NCBI GenBank assembly: GCA_910578815.1
Contig: CAJTSE010000024.1
Span: 1-58,481, forward strand
Reading direction: 5' to 3'
Source of the DNA: an uncultured Acetatifactor sp.
Lineage (GTDB): Bacteria > Bacillota > Clostridia > Lachnospirales > Lachnospiraceae
DNA: 58,481 nucleotides
Below, piece after piece: positions 24,337-32,109 of the stretch (positions are counted from its first letter, which is position 1; every line of letters begins with the position of its first letter). A program made the translations under genes and the position numbers. The notes under the pieces are model-generated. The model saw nothing but the letters and a program-made list of their open reading frames with translations. It made no database searches and was not told where the DNA came from.

Positions 24337-25196
24337 TTCCCGAAGAAGATTACAGCCGCCATGCCAGGGCCGGTATGCGCACCGATGATAGGACAGAGCA
24401 GCATCTTTGTAATATCGGCCTGAGGATTTACGGCTTTTACCAGCCGTTCCAGTTCGTCTGCGTGTTCGGGGCAGTCCCCGTGAACAATATAAACCCGATT
24501 TCTGCTTTCATCGCGGGCGGCGGCATATTTTTCGGCCAGTCCCTTTAAAGCAAGTTTGTATCCCCGTTTTTTCTCAAGGGTGATCAGATGCCCTTCATCG
24601 TCAATTTTTAAAAGGGGCTTGATGTTTAAGGCAGTACCCAGAACGGCAGTGGCAGCAGGAATCCGGCCGCCCCGTTTTAAGTACATTAAATCGTCCACCA
24701 TAAACCAATGTACTACGTCCAGCCGGTGCTCGTTCAGCCAGGCGGCATTTTCGTCGATGGAAAGCCCGTCTTCACGGTTTTTTGCGGCAGCCTCCAGAAT
24801 AAGTCCCATGCCGCCGGTGGCGCAGAGCGTATCAACCGCTACTACTCTGCCTGCTGAGTATTCTTCGGCAAGCTCTGCCGCTGCCAGATTGACGGAGTCA
24901 AATGTTTTGGTCAGGCCGCTGGAAAGTGACAGGTACAAAACGGACTTTCCCTCCGCCAGCAGTGGCGCAAAGGTTTCCATATAAGAGTTGGGTGTTACCT
25001 GACTGGTATGGGTCTCTTTTCCGGCCCGTTGGGCGTCATAAAAGGTTTTCAGAAATTCAGGGGTTTCCAGACTGGCACACAGCCGCTCTTCATCGCCCAC
25101 CGTGTAATTCATGGCCACGAAACGTATATCGTATTTTTCAATGACTGCGGGATCAATATCCGCAGAAGCGTCGGTATAGATCAAATAATCATTCAT
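24324..25196 (-). CDS. DegV family fatty-acid-binding protein
   Basis: 290 residues with the DegV hallmarks: YTDASADIDPAVIEKYDIRFV at the N-terminus, a TSQVTP motif near residue 64, LSSGLTKTFDS near 93, VDTLCATGGMGL near 125, and C-terminal IIGAHTGPGMAAVIFFG. Members bind a fatty acid (FakB-like) and can feed FakA for phospholipid synthesis; no fakA is present here. Its start overlaps the stop of the CorC-like gene (ATGA), so the two are co-transcribed. Confidence 0.92.
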   Translation of the reverse strand: MNDYLIYTDASADIDPAVIEKYDIRFVAMNYTVGDEERLCASLETPEFLKTFYDAQRAGKETHTSQVTPNSYMETFAPLLAEGKSVLYLSLSSGLTKTFDSVNLAAAELAEEYSAGRVVAVDTLCATGGMGLILEAAAKNREDGLSIDENAAWLNEHRLDVVHWFMVDDLMYLKRGGRIPAATAVLGTALNIKPLLKIDDEGHLITLEKKRGYKLALKGLAEKYAAARDESRNRVYIVHGDCPEHADELERLVKAVNPQADITKMLLCPIIGAHTGPGMAAVIFFGNREL

Positions 25197-26509
25197 AGAG
25201 AGCCTCCTTTTGTCTCCGGGTTTTCTCCCGAATCTTCATTTTCCGATTCTTCCAGCCCGTCAGGCTCTTCCGGCAGGGTCATCAGCACCTTTTTGATACG
25301 GTTCTGGTCGATACCCTGTACCTTCAGGTGTATCCCGTTTTCCAGAATAACCTCTTCTTCGTCTTCGGGAAGACGGTTTAAACTTTCTATAATCAGACCG
25401 CTGATGGAGTCGTAATCCTCGCTGTCCAGCTCAGTGCCCAGTTCGTCGTTGATGTCGTCCAGCTTCATGCTGCCTTCCACCAGCCAGATCCGTTCCCCTT
25501 TTTCCTGAATCAGCTCATCCTCGTCTGCATCATACTCGTCCCGGATCTCGCCGACGATCTCTTCCAAAAGGTCCTCCAGCGTGATCATACCTACCGTAGC
25601 ACCGTACTCGTTCAGCACAAAGGTAACGCTGGTGGTCTTTTCGCGGACCTCTATAAGCAGATCTGCCACTTTCTTGAATTCATATGTATAATGAGCATCT
25701 CGAAGAATATCTTCTACCCGGAAGTTTTCCCGGTCTCCAAGGATAAAATCTTTTATATTGATAATGCCGATAATATTGTCCGTATCGTCCCGGTATACAG
25801 GAAGACGGGTGTACATGGATTCTCGGAACACCTGCAAAACCTGCTCGTAGGAGTCGGTGACGTTTACGGTCACCATGTTGATTCTGGGAACCATGATGTC
25901 CTTGGCAAGGGCATCGGAAAAATCAAATACGTTATAGATCATTTCCCGTTCTTCCGATTCGATGACGCCGTCCTCATGGCTCACGTCCACATAGGTTCGA
26001 AGCTCTGCTTCGGTCATGGTGGAAGACTTTTTGTTCGGGTCAATACGAAACAGACGCAGGATTAAGTTGGATAACTTGTCTAAAAGGAAAATGACCGGAG
26101 TCATAAGCTGCATGAGTCCGTAGATGATTCCGCTGTAGGCCAGGGCGAGCTTTTCCGCGGAAAGCATGGCCCAGGTCTTAGGAACGATTTCTCCGAAGAC
26201 CAGAATGATCAGAGTCAGGGTACCTGTGGCAATACCAACGGGCAGACTGATACGGGCCGCCAGGGTAGTAACCAGAGAGGAAGCCGTTAGATTTACAATG
26301 TTGTTGCCGATCAGAATGGCGCTGAGCATTTTGCTGTAATTTTCCAGTATCTTGTTGACTCTTGCCGCACGTTTATTGCCCTCTTCCTCAAGAGTGCGGA
26401 TCCGTACGCGGGAAACTGTGGTCAGAGCAGTCTCTGCGGAAGAGAAAAAGCTTGACAAAAACACTAGAATGATAATAGTTACAAGTTGTATGGCGCCTGG
26501 GGTATCCAA
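25193..26509 (-). CDS. CorC/HlyC-type membrane protein (DUF21-CBS-CorC_HlyC)
   Basis: The TTG start (26509) is preceded by AAGGAG with an 8-nt spacer; the in-frame GTG at 26518 lies in that site. The 438-aa product has an N-terminal DUF21 domain of about four membrane helices (LVFLSSFFSSAETALTTVSRVR at the start), a CBS pair (residues about 200-325; DIMVPRINMVTVN, TRLPVYRDDTDNIIGIINIKD) and a C-terminal CorC_HlyC domain. The family is linked to Mg2+ export or ion homeostasis; 'haemolysin' names are historical. First gene of a pair with degV. Confidence 0.88.
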   Translation of the reverse strand: MDTPGAIQLVTIIILVFLSSFFSSAETALTTVSRVRIRTLEEEGNKRAARVNKILENYSKMLSAILIGNNIVNLTASSLVTTLAARISLPVGIATGTLTLIILVFGEIVPKTWAMLSAEKLALAYSGIIYGLMQLMTPVIFLLDKLSNLILRLFRIDPNKKSSTMTEAELRTYVDVSHEDGVIESEEREMIYNVFDFSDALAKDIMVPRINMVTVNVTDSYEQVLQVFRESMYTRLPVYRDDTDNIIGIINIKDFILGDRENFRVEDILRDAHYTYEFKKVADLLIEVREKTTSVTFVLNEYGATVGMITLEDLLEEIVGEIRDEYDADEDELIQEKGERIWLVEGSMKLDDINDELGTELDSEDYDSISGLIIESLNRLPEDEEEVILENGIHLKVQGIDQNRIKKVLMTLPEEPDGLEESENEDSGENPETKGGSL

Positions 26510-26545
26510 ATAAACCACTCCTTTTTATACTGTATTTTATCTTTA

Positions 26546-26575
26546 ACTATACATGATATGAGAAGTGGTTGTCAA
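26546..26575 (-). promoter_or_regulatory. SigA-type promoter for the corC-degV pair
   Basis: On the minus strand TTGACA (26575-26570), an 18-nt spacer and TATAGT (26551-26546) lie about 37 bases before the start codon. Confidence 0.7.
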
Positions 26576-26635
26576 GTTTACCGTAAAGGCTGCATATTCT
26601 TTTATTAAAAAAGGAAATACAGCATGGAGGAAATT

Positions 26636-27013
26636 ATGGAGCAGTCGTCTAAGGGAGGCGGGATACCGGCAGCATTCCTGCTGAAAAGTCTTTTATTTTC
26701 TTACATATTGACAGGGGTCTTTCTGGCAGTTTTATCATTTTTGCTTTTTAAGCTGGGACTAGGGGAAAAGGTCGTGACCATTGTCATTATCGGTATTTAT
26801 GTGATTGCTACCTTTTTTGCAGGATTTATGGCGGGGAAGAAGATGAAGAGCCGGAAATTCCTCTGGGGGCTATTGGAGGGAACGGCGTATTTTCTGATTC
26901 TGACGGCAATCTCCGCGTTTGCTGGGAAAGACGGGGTATCCTTTGGGACTTCCTTTTTTACCACGTTTGCACTCTGCGCGGGAGGAGGAATGCTGGGAGG
27001 GATGCTGAGCTGA
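26636..27013 (+). CDS. TIGR04086-family membrane protein
   Basis: Four hydrophobic helices in about 125 residues: FLLKSLLFSYILTGVFLAVLSF, VVTIVIIGIYVIATFFAGF, a third around FLILTAISAFAG, and a Gly-rich last one (CAGGGMLGGML). The GKKMKSRKFLWGL loop is typical of TIGR04086, a Clostridia membrane family often found upstream of scfA. GGAGG at 26626-26630 favours the ATG at 26636; ATG 26624 with AAGGA upstream is also possible. Function unknown. Confidence 0.8.
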   Translation: MEQSSKGGGIPAAFLLKSLLFSYILTGVFLAVLSFLLFKLGLGEKVVTIVIIGIYVIATFFAGFMAGKKMKSRKFLWGLLEGTAYFLILTAISAFAGKDGVSFGTSFFTTFALCAGGGMLGGMLS

Positions 27014-27035
27014 AATTATGAAATGAAAAAAGTAT

Positions 27036-27064
27036 TTTACAAAAGGAAAATATTTTGATATACT
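27036..27064 (+). promoter_or_regulatory. SigA-type promoter of scfA
   Basis: TTTACA (27036-27041), a 17-nt spacer and TATACT (27059-27064). The -10 element runs into the inverted repeat at 27062-27081. Confidence 0.7.
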
Positions 27065-27081
27065 TACATGTGCTTGTAAGT
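27062..27081 (+). promoter_or_regulatory. Inverted repeat at the scfA -10/start region
   Basis: ACTTACA (27062-27068) and TGTAAGT (27075-27081) form a perfect 7-bp dyad around TGTGCT, overlapping the -10 box and the likely transcription start. It could be an operator or a 5' mRNA hairpin. The ribosome site GGATAAGGAGG follows 11 bases later. Confidence 0.5.
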
Positions 27082-27111
27082 ACGAGGAAGAAGGATAAGG
27101 AGGCAAGTATC

Positions 27112-27255
27112 ATGAAGCATATTAAGACTTTAATTACCAGAAATCTAAAGGAGTCTGTGAAGAAGGGCGGCTGCGGCGAGTGCCAGACCTCCTGCCAGTC
27201 TGCATGCAAGACGTCCTGCACAGTGGGAAATCAGAGCTGTGAAAAAATGAAATAG
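27112..27255 (+). CDS. scfA: SCIFF ranthipeptide precursor
   Basis: A 47-aa peptide beginning MKHIKTLITRNLKESVKKGG, the leader region, with six cysteines in the last 27 residues (CGECQTSCQSACKTSC, then SC). This is the six-cysteines-in-forty-five family. The maturase ScfB links cysteines to nearby residues by thioether bonds to non-alpha carbons (a ranthipeptide, studied as CteA/CteB in C. thermocellum). ATG 27112 follows AAGGAGG. The mature role is not established; a signalling role has been suggested for SCIFF peptides. Confidence 0.95.
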   Translation: MKHIKTLITRNLKESVKKGGCGECQTSCQSACKTSCTVGNQSCEKMK

Positions 27256-27279
27256 TTGGCAGCAATGTCGGTTGACTTG

Positions 27280-27317
27280 AGGCAAGCAGCGATTTTAAGT
27301 CGCTGCTTGCCTTTTGT
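27280..27317 (+). terminator. Strong terminator between scfA and scfB
   Basis: AGGCAAGCAGCGA (27280-27292) pairs perfectly with TCGCTGCTTGCCT (27300-27312), a 13-bp stem with a 7-nt loop, and TTT follows. Partial read-through would keep peptide mRNA in excess over maturase mRNA. Confidence 0.85.
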
Positions 27318-27334
27318 GGAAAGGAAATACAGCG

Positions 27335-28750
27335 GTGATACATCAGTACAAAAGTAACGGATACAATATTATAATGGATGTAAACAGTGGTTCTATTCAT
27401 GTGGTGGACGATATTGTCTATGACATGATACCGCTGGTGGAGCCCCTTGTAAACGAGGGAATCAAGGATGCAGCTACTATCAGGGCGGCAGTTTTAAACC
27501 TTGCAGAGCTTCCCTACCCTGAGAAGGAGATCTCCGAGGCCGTGGATGAAGTGCTGGAGCTGGAAGCGGCGGGACAGCTGTTTGCGCCTGATATTTATGA
27601 AAATTATGTGTTTGATTTTAAGAACAGACAGACCGTGGTAAAGGCGCTGTGCCTGCATATTGCCCATGACTGCAATTTGGCCTGCCGGTACTGCTTTGCA
27701 GGCGAGGGAGAATATCACGGAAGAAGGGCATTGATGAGCCTTGAAGTGGGGAAGAAGGCTTTGGACTTTCTGGTGGCAAACTCCGGCAGCAGGGTGAATC
27801 TGGAGGTGGACTTTTTCGGCGGTGAGCCCCTGATGAACTGGCAGGTGGTAAAGGAGCTGGTGGAGTACGGCAGGAGCCTGGAGGAGCCCTTTCACAAGAA
27901 ATTCCGTTTTACCCTGACTACCAACGGCGTGTTGTTAAACGACGAGATCATGGAATTTGCCAACAGGGAAATGGCCAACATCGTCCTCAGTATTGACGGG
28001 CGCAAGGCCGTAAACGATAAAATGCGTCCCTTCCGGGGCGGTCAGGGCAGCTATAATCTGATCGTGCCGAAGTATCAGAAGGTTGCGGAGAGCAGGGGCC
28101 AGACGGCTTATTATGTGAGGGGCACCTATACTCACGAAAACCTGGATTTTGCGGAGGATGTTCTTCATCTGGCGGATTTGGGATTTCAACAGATCTCCGT
28201 GGAGCCGGTAGTGGCGGGTCCGGAGGACGATTATTGTATCCGCGAGGCGGATGTACCTGGACTGAAAGCAGAATATGACCGGCTGGCGGCGGAAATGATT
28301 CAGAGAAAAAAAGAGGGAAGGGGTTTTCATTTCTTCCATTTTATGATAGATTTGGAAGGCGGGCCATGCGTGGCAAAACGCCTGTCCGGCTGCGGCTCCG
28401 GTACGGAGTACCTTGCCGTGACACCCTGGGGAGACCTGTATCCCTGCCACCAGTTCGTGGGAAAGGAAAATTTTCTCATGGGCAACGTTTTTGAAGGCAT
28501 CACCAGGGAGGATATTCGAGACGAGTTCAAGCACTGCAATGTTTACGCCAAGGAAAAATGCAGGAAATGCTTTGCAAAATTTTACTGCAGCGGCGGCTGT
28601 GCGGCAAACTCCTATAATTTCCACGGAAATATCAATGATGCTTATGATATAGGCTGTGAACTTCAGCGCAAGCGGATTGAATGTGCGATTATGCTGAAGG
28701 TCGCCTGGGCGGAAGAGCAGGAAAAGGAGGCTTCTGCTCCGGAAAATTAA
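27335..28750 (+). CDS. scfB: SCIFF radical SAM maturase (SPASM type)
   Basis: The GTG at 27335, after AAAGGAAATACAGC, gives the family start VIHQYKSNGYNIIMDVNSG; 471 residues. The first about 95 residues form the peptide-recognition (RRE-like) region. The radical SAM cluster motif CNLACRYC is near residue 112, FFGGEPLMNW near 155, and a C-terminal SPASM Cys set spans about residues 345-445 (CGSG, PCHQF, CRKCFAKFYCSGGC). It installs thioether links in ScfA. A terminator precedes the gene. Confidence 0.94.
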   Translation: MIHQYKSNGYNIIMDVNSGSIHVVDDIVYDMIPLVEPLVNEGIKDAATIRAAVLNLAELPYPEKEISEAVDEVLELEAAGQLFAPDIYENYVFDFKNRQTVVKALCLHIAHDCNLACRYCFAGEGEYHGRRALMSLEVGKKALDFLVANSGSRVNLEVDFFGGEPLMNWQVVKELVEYGRSLEEPFHKKFRFTLTTNGVLLNDEIMEFANREMANIVLSIDGRKAVNDKMRPFRGGQGSYNLIVPKYQKVAESRGQTAYYVRGTYTHENLDFAEDVLHLADLGFQQISVEPVVAGPEDDYCIREADVPGLKAEYDRLAAEMIQRKKEGRGFHFFHFMIDLEGGPCVAKRLSGCGSGTEYLAVTPWGDLYPCHQFVGKENFLMGNVFEGITREDIRDEFKHCNVYAKEKCRKCFAKFYCSGGCAANSYNFHGNINDAYDIGCELQRKRIECAIMLKVAWAEEQEKEASAPEN

Positions 28751-28769
28751 TGGAAAGGACGAAAGAATT

Positions 28770-31007
28770 ATGAACAAAAACAAAGCTATTGTGATCCTGC
28801 TTTGTATTCTGCTGCTTCTCATAGGCGTGACCTATGTTGACATTTTCGGCGTCAATGCGGCAGGAGACGGCAGCGCATCTACGATCAAGCTGGGGCTTGA
28901 CCTTGCGGGAGGTGTCAGCATCACTTATCAGGTGGTGGGAGACGAGGCACCCAGCGCCACCGATATGGCGGATACCCGTGAAAAGCTGCAGAAGCGTGTG
29001 GAGAAATACAGCACGGAAGCCGTGGTATATCAGGAGGGCGCGGACAGGCTCAATATTGAAATTCCCGGCGTCAGCGATGCCAATGCCATCCTTCAGGAAC
29101 TGGGAAGACCGGGAGCGCTGTATTTTATCTCTCAAACCGATCCGCAGGGGAATACCAATTATGCAAGATCCGCGGACGGTTCTTATGTGATGTACAAAAC
29201 GATTGACGAGCTGCTGGCAGACGGCTCCATCCTGCTGACGGGCACCGATGTAAGAGACGCTCAGGCAGGCAGTATAAGAACTCAGCAGATGGGAAATGTA
29301 GAGTATATTGTCAGCCTTTCCATGACGGATGAGGGTAAGACGAAGTTTGCCGAAGCAACGGAAAATGCCCTGAGAAAGAATGAGACGCTGGCCATCTATT
29401 ACGATGGCGCAATCATCAGCGCTCCCACGGTAAATGTGGTGATTACTGACGGAAACGCGCAGATTTCACCCATGGAATCTTTTGAAAAAGCAGAAAACCT
29501 TGCTTCTACCATTCGAATCGGCGGTCTGAGGCTGGAACTGGAGGAACTTCATTCTAAGGTGGTGGGGGCGCAGCTGGGCGTGGACGCCATATCTACCAGC
29601 TTGACGGCAGGCTTCATTGGCTTGTGCCTGGTGGTCTTGTTTATGATTGTCGTGTACCGGATACCAGGTCTTGCTTCTGCTATTGCGCTGTTGGCTTATA
29701 CGGCGCTGGTGGTTCTGCTGTTAAAGGGCTTTGACATGACCCTGACCCTGTCCGGTATTGCCGGTATTATCTTGTCCATCGGGATGGCGGTGGATGCCAA
29801 TGTGATTATCTTTGCCCGGATTCGTGAGGAACTGGCTTTGGGCAAGACGGTGCGGGCATCCGTAAAGGTTGGATTTGACAAAGCATTGTCCGCTATTTTA
29901 GACGGCAACATTACCACTCTGCTGGCGGCAGGTGTATTGCTGCTGCTGGGGCCTGGCTCGGTGAAGGGCTTTGCTCAGACGCTTGCCTTAGGTATTGCGG
30001 TCTCCATGTTTACGGCGCTGGTGGTGACAAGATACATTTTGTATGCTTTTTATGCCATCGGCTTAAAGAGCGAAAAGCTTTATGGTGTGGGCAGGGAACA
30101 TAAAACTCTGGATGTACTTTCCAAAAAGGGTATTTTTTTTGGAGTCTCTCTGGCGCTGATCATAGCAGGATTTGTGATCATGGGTGTGAACAAGGGAACT
30201 ACGGGAGACGCTTTAAACTATAGCCTGGAATTCAAGGGCGGCACCCAGACCACGGTAATGTTTAATGAGAAAGTGGGACTGGAAACAGCCAATGAAAAGA
30301 TTGTTCCGGAAATCGAACGCATTACGGGAAGTGCAGTACAGATTCAGACAGTTCAGGATTCTAATGAGGTTATTTTTAAGACCAGTACCTTGTCGGTGGA
30401 ACAGAGAGAGGAAATTAACCAGATGCTTATGAGAGACTGGGGTATCGGGGAAAATGAGATTACCTCCGAGACCATCAGCTCCACCATCAGCAACGAGATG
30501 AAGTCCGACACGCTGGTTGCAGTGATTGTTGCAATCGTGTGTATGCTGATCTATATCAGGATTCGTTTCAAGGATCTGCGTTTCGGAATCAGCAGTATTG
30601 CAGCCCTGCTGCATGATGTGCTGGTGGTGCTGGCTTTCTACGCGGCGGCAAGGGTGTCAGTCAGCAATACTTTTGTTGCCTGTATGCTTACCATCGTTGG
30701 TTACTCAATCAATGCAACGATTGTTATTTTTGACCGGATCAGGGAGAATATGGCTGTCATGTCCTCTAAGGACGACTTAAAGGATGTGGTCAACAGGAGT
30801 ATCACCCAGACCATGTCCAGAAGCATCTTTACTTCACTGACAACCTTTATTATGGTGGCAGTGCTGTATATTCTGGGTGTGACCAGTATCCGTGATTTTG
30901 CGCTGCCTCTGATGGTGGGTATTGTCTGCGGCACCTATTCTTCCATTTGTCTGGCAGGAGGTCTCTGGTATCTGCTTCGGACGAAAATAAAGACGAAAAA
31001 GCAGTAA
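28770..31007 (+). CDS. secDF: Protein translocase subunit SecDF (fused)
   Basis: 745 residues in one chain. SecD half: an N-terminal helix, the DLAGGVSITYQV motif near residue 45, a P1 domain (residues about 60-260) and six membrane helices (IVVYRIPGLASAIALLAYTALVV, GIAGIILSIGMAVDANVIIFARIREEL). SecF half begins near residue 455: ALNYSLEFKGGTQ, then IVGYSINATIVIFDRIREN and the last helices. It uses the proton gradient to pull secreted proteins through SecYEG. GGAAAGGACGAAAG precedes the ATG, 19 bases after scfB. Confidence 0.95.
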   Translation: MNKNKAIVILLCILLLLIGVTYVDIFGVNAAGDGSASTIKLGLDLAGGVSITYQVVGDEAPSATDMADTREKLQKRVEKYSTEAVVYQEGADRLNIEIPGVSDANAILQELGRPGALYFISQTDPQGNTNYARSADGSYVMYKTIDELLADGSILLTGTDVRDAQAGSIRTQQMGNVEYIVSLSMTDEGKTKFAEATENALRKNETLAIYYDGAIISAPTVNVVITDGNAQISPMESFEKAENLASTIRIGGLRLELEELHSKVVGAQLGVDAISTSLTAGFIGLCLVVLFMIVVYRIPGLASAIALLAYTALVVLLLKGFDMTLTLSGIAGIILSIGMAVDANVIIFARIREELALGKTVRASVKVGFDKALSAILDGNITTLLAAGVLLLLGPGSVKGFAQTLALGIAVSMFTALVVTRYILYAFYAIGLKSEKLYGVGREHKTLDVLSKKGIFFGVSLALIIAGFVIMGVNKGTTGDALNYSLEFKGGTQTTVMFNEKVGLETANEKIVPEIERITGSAVQIQTVQDSNEVIFKTSTLSVEQREEINQMLMRDWGIGENEITSETISSTISNEMKSDTLVAVIVAIVCMLIYIRIRFKDLRFGISSIAALLHDVLVVLAFYAAARVSVSNTFVACMLTIVGYSINATIVIFDRIRENMAVMSSKDDLKDVVNRSITQTMSRSIFTSLTTFIMVAVLYILGVTSIRDFALPLMVGIVCGTYSSICLAGGLWYLLRTKIKTKKQ

Positions 31008-31098
31008 TAAAGCCATTTTCATATTTTTTAAAAGTTTTTAAGACTTAGATTAGAAAATGGACACACTTTAGACACATTTCCGGGGTAATATATTTTTC

Positions 31099-31122
31099 AG
31101 ATAGTTGATGAACTCACTATCT
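31099..31122. promoter_or_regulatory. Inverted repeat in the secDF-SGNH gap
   Basis: AGATAGT (31099-31105) and ACTATCT (31116-31122) form a 7-bp dyad with a 10-nt spacer. No T run follows, so it is either a weak hairpin after secDF or a protein site. The rest of 31008-31137 shows nothing clear. Confidence 0.35.
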
Positions 31123-31137
31123 CCCCCTCATAAGAAA

Positions 31138-31175
31138 AGCAAAGGAGTCTCGGTGTAAGCCGAGGCTCCTTTGCT
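31138..31175. terminator. Long-stem terminator after secDF
   Basis: A 16-bp stem (31138-31153 with 31160-31175, one G-T wobble) has a short loop. The T residues lie within the last stem positions and just after (CTTTGCTTTACT). It should stop transcription from scfB-secDF. Confidence 0.75.
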
Positions 31176-31185
31176 TTACTGGGAC

Positions 31186-31214
31186 TTGTGAAACGGTGCC
31201 GTTTGTGGTAAACT
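31186..31214 (+). promoter_or_regulatory. Promoter with palindrome between -35 and -10
   Basis: TTGTGA (31186-31191), 17-nt spacer, TAAACT (31209-31214). The spacer holds AAACGG (31191-31196) and CCGTTT (31199-31204), a dyad with a two-base centre, like a LacI-family operator. It would control the SGNH hydrolase and the next membrane protein gene. Confidence 0.55.
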
Positions 31215-31242
31215 TTGTTAATAAATATTTCGGAGGAATCCC

Positions 31243-32109
31243 ATGCCAGGAGAGAAACAAAACAAAAGCGGGGAGAAAAACTTAAGCAGTTTTATCTGCG
31301 GTTGTTGCGCCGCTTTGCTTTCTATAATACTGTTTTGGTTTATTTTCGGATCGGTGCACGGAAGTCCCAAACGGCAGGAGGCAGAAATCCTGGTGTTCGG
31401 AGACAGCGTCCTTGGAGAAGTGCGGGACGGGACAGGTGTGCCGGCACAGCTTGAGGTACTGCTGGGAGAGAAGGTCTACAACGCTGCTTTAGGCGGCACC
31501 TGTGCAGCCAGGGGAGTGCAGGATCGGCAGCTGGATTATACCAGGGGCGCGTTTTCTCTGGTATCGCTGATCAAAGCAGTGGAGGCGGATGACTTCGGAG
31601 TACAGCAGTCCGCCGCCGTGCGGGAGATTAATACGGAATATTTTGCGGAAGTGATAGACGGCCTGGAAACCATAAATCTTTCCGGGATTGATACCTTTGT
31701 GATACAGCAGGGAATCAACGATTACCAGCAGGGAATACCCATCGAAAATCCGGAGGATCCTTACGACGAGTATACGTATCTTGGGGCTTTGCGGACGGCA
31801 GTGGAGTCGCTTCGCAAAACGGTTCCCGGAGCCCGAATCATTTTTGTGACGCCGCTTTTTACCTGGTATGTGGCAGAGAGAACTACCTGTGAGACCGAGG
31901 ATTTCGGAGGCGGCCCCCTGGAGGATTATGTGAATGCGGAGATTGCTCTTGCACGGGAGCTGGACCTTGAAGTCATAGATTTGTATCATGATTTTTTTCC
32001 CCATGAGGAATGGGAAGACTGGCGGCTATACAGTAAGGACGGACTGCACCCCAACGAAGCAGGCAGAGAAAAGATAGTTCTTGAGATTGCAGAGTATTTG
32101 AAAGAATGA
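31243..32109 (+). CDS. SGNH/GDSL-type hydrolase with N-terminal membrane anchor
   Basis: 288 residues. A single hydrophobic segment at about residues 16-38 anchors the protein with the rest outside. SGNH blocks: FGDSVLGE (Ser block I) near residue 53, a Gly block (AALGGTCAARG) near 78, QQGINDY (Asn block III) near 155, and SKDGLHPNEAG with Asp and His (block V) near 265. Such enzymes de-O-acetylate surface glycans or lipids; the substrate is unknown here. It is coupled by ATGA to the membrane protein gene. Confidence 0.82.
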   Translation: MPGEKQNKSGEKNLSSFICGCCAALLSIILFWFIFGSVHGSPKRQEAEILVFGDSVLGEVRDGTGVPAQLEVLLGEKVYNAALGGTCAARGVQDRQLDYTRGAFSLVSLIKAVEADDFGVQQSAAVREINTEYFAEVIDGLETINLSGIDTFVIQQGINDYQQGIPIENPEDPYDEYTYLGALRTAVESLRKTVPGARIIFVTPLFTWYVAERTTCETEDFGGGPLEDYVNAEIALARELDLEVIDLYHDFFPHEEWEDWRLYSKDGLHPNEAGREKIVLEIAEYLKE

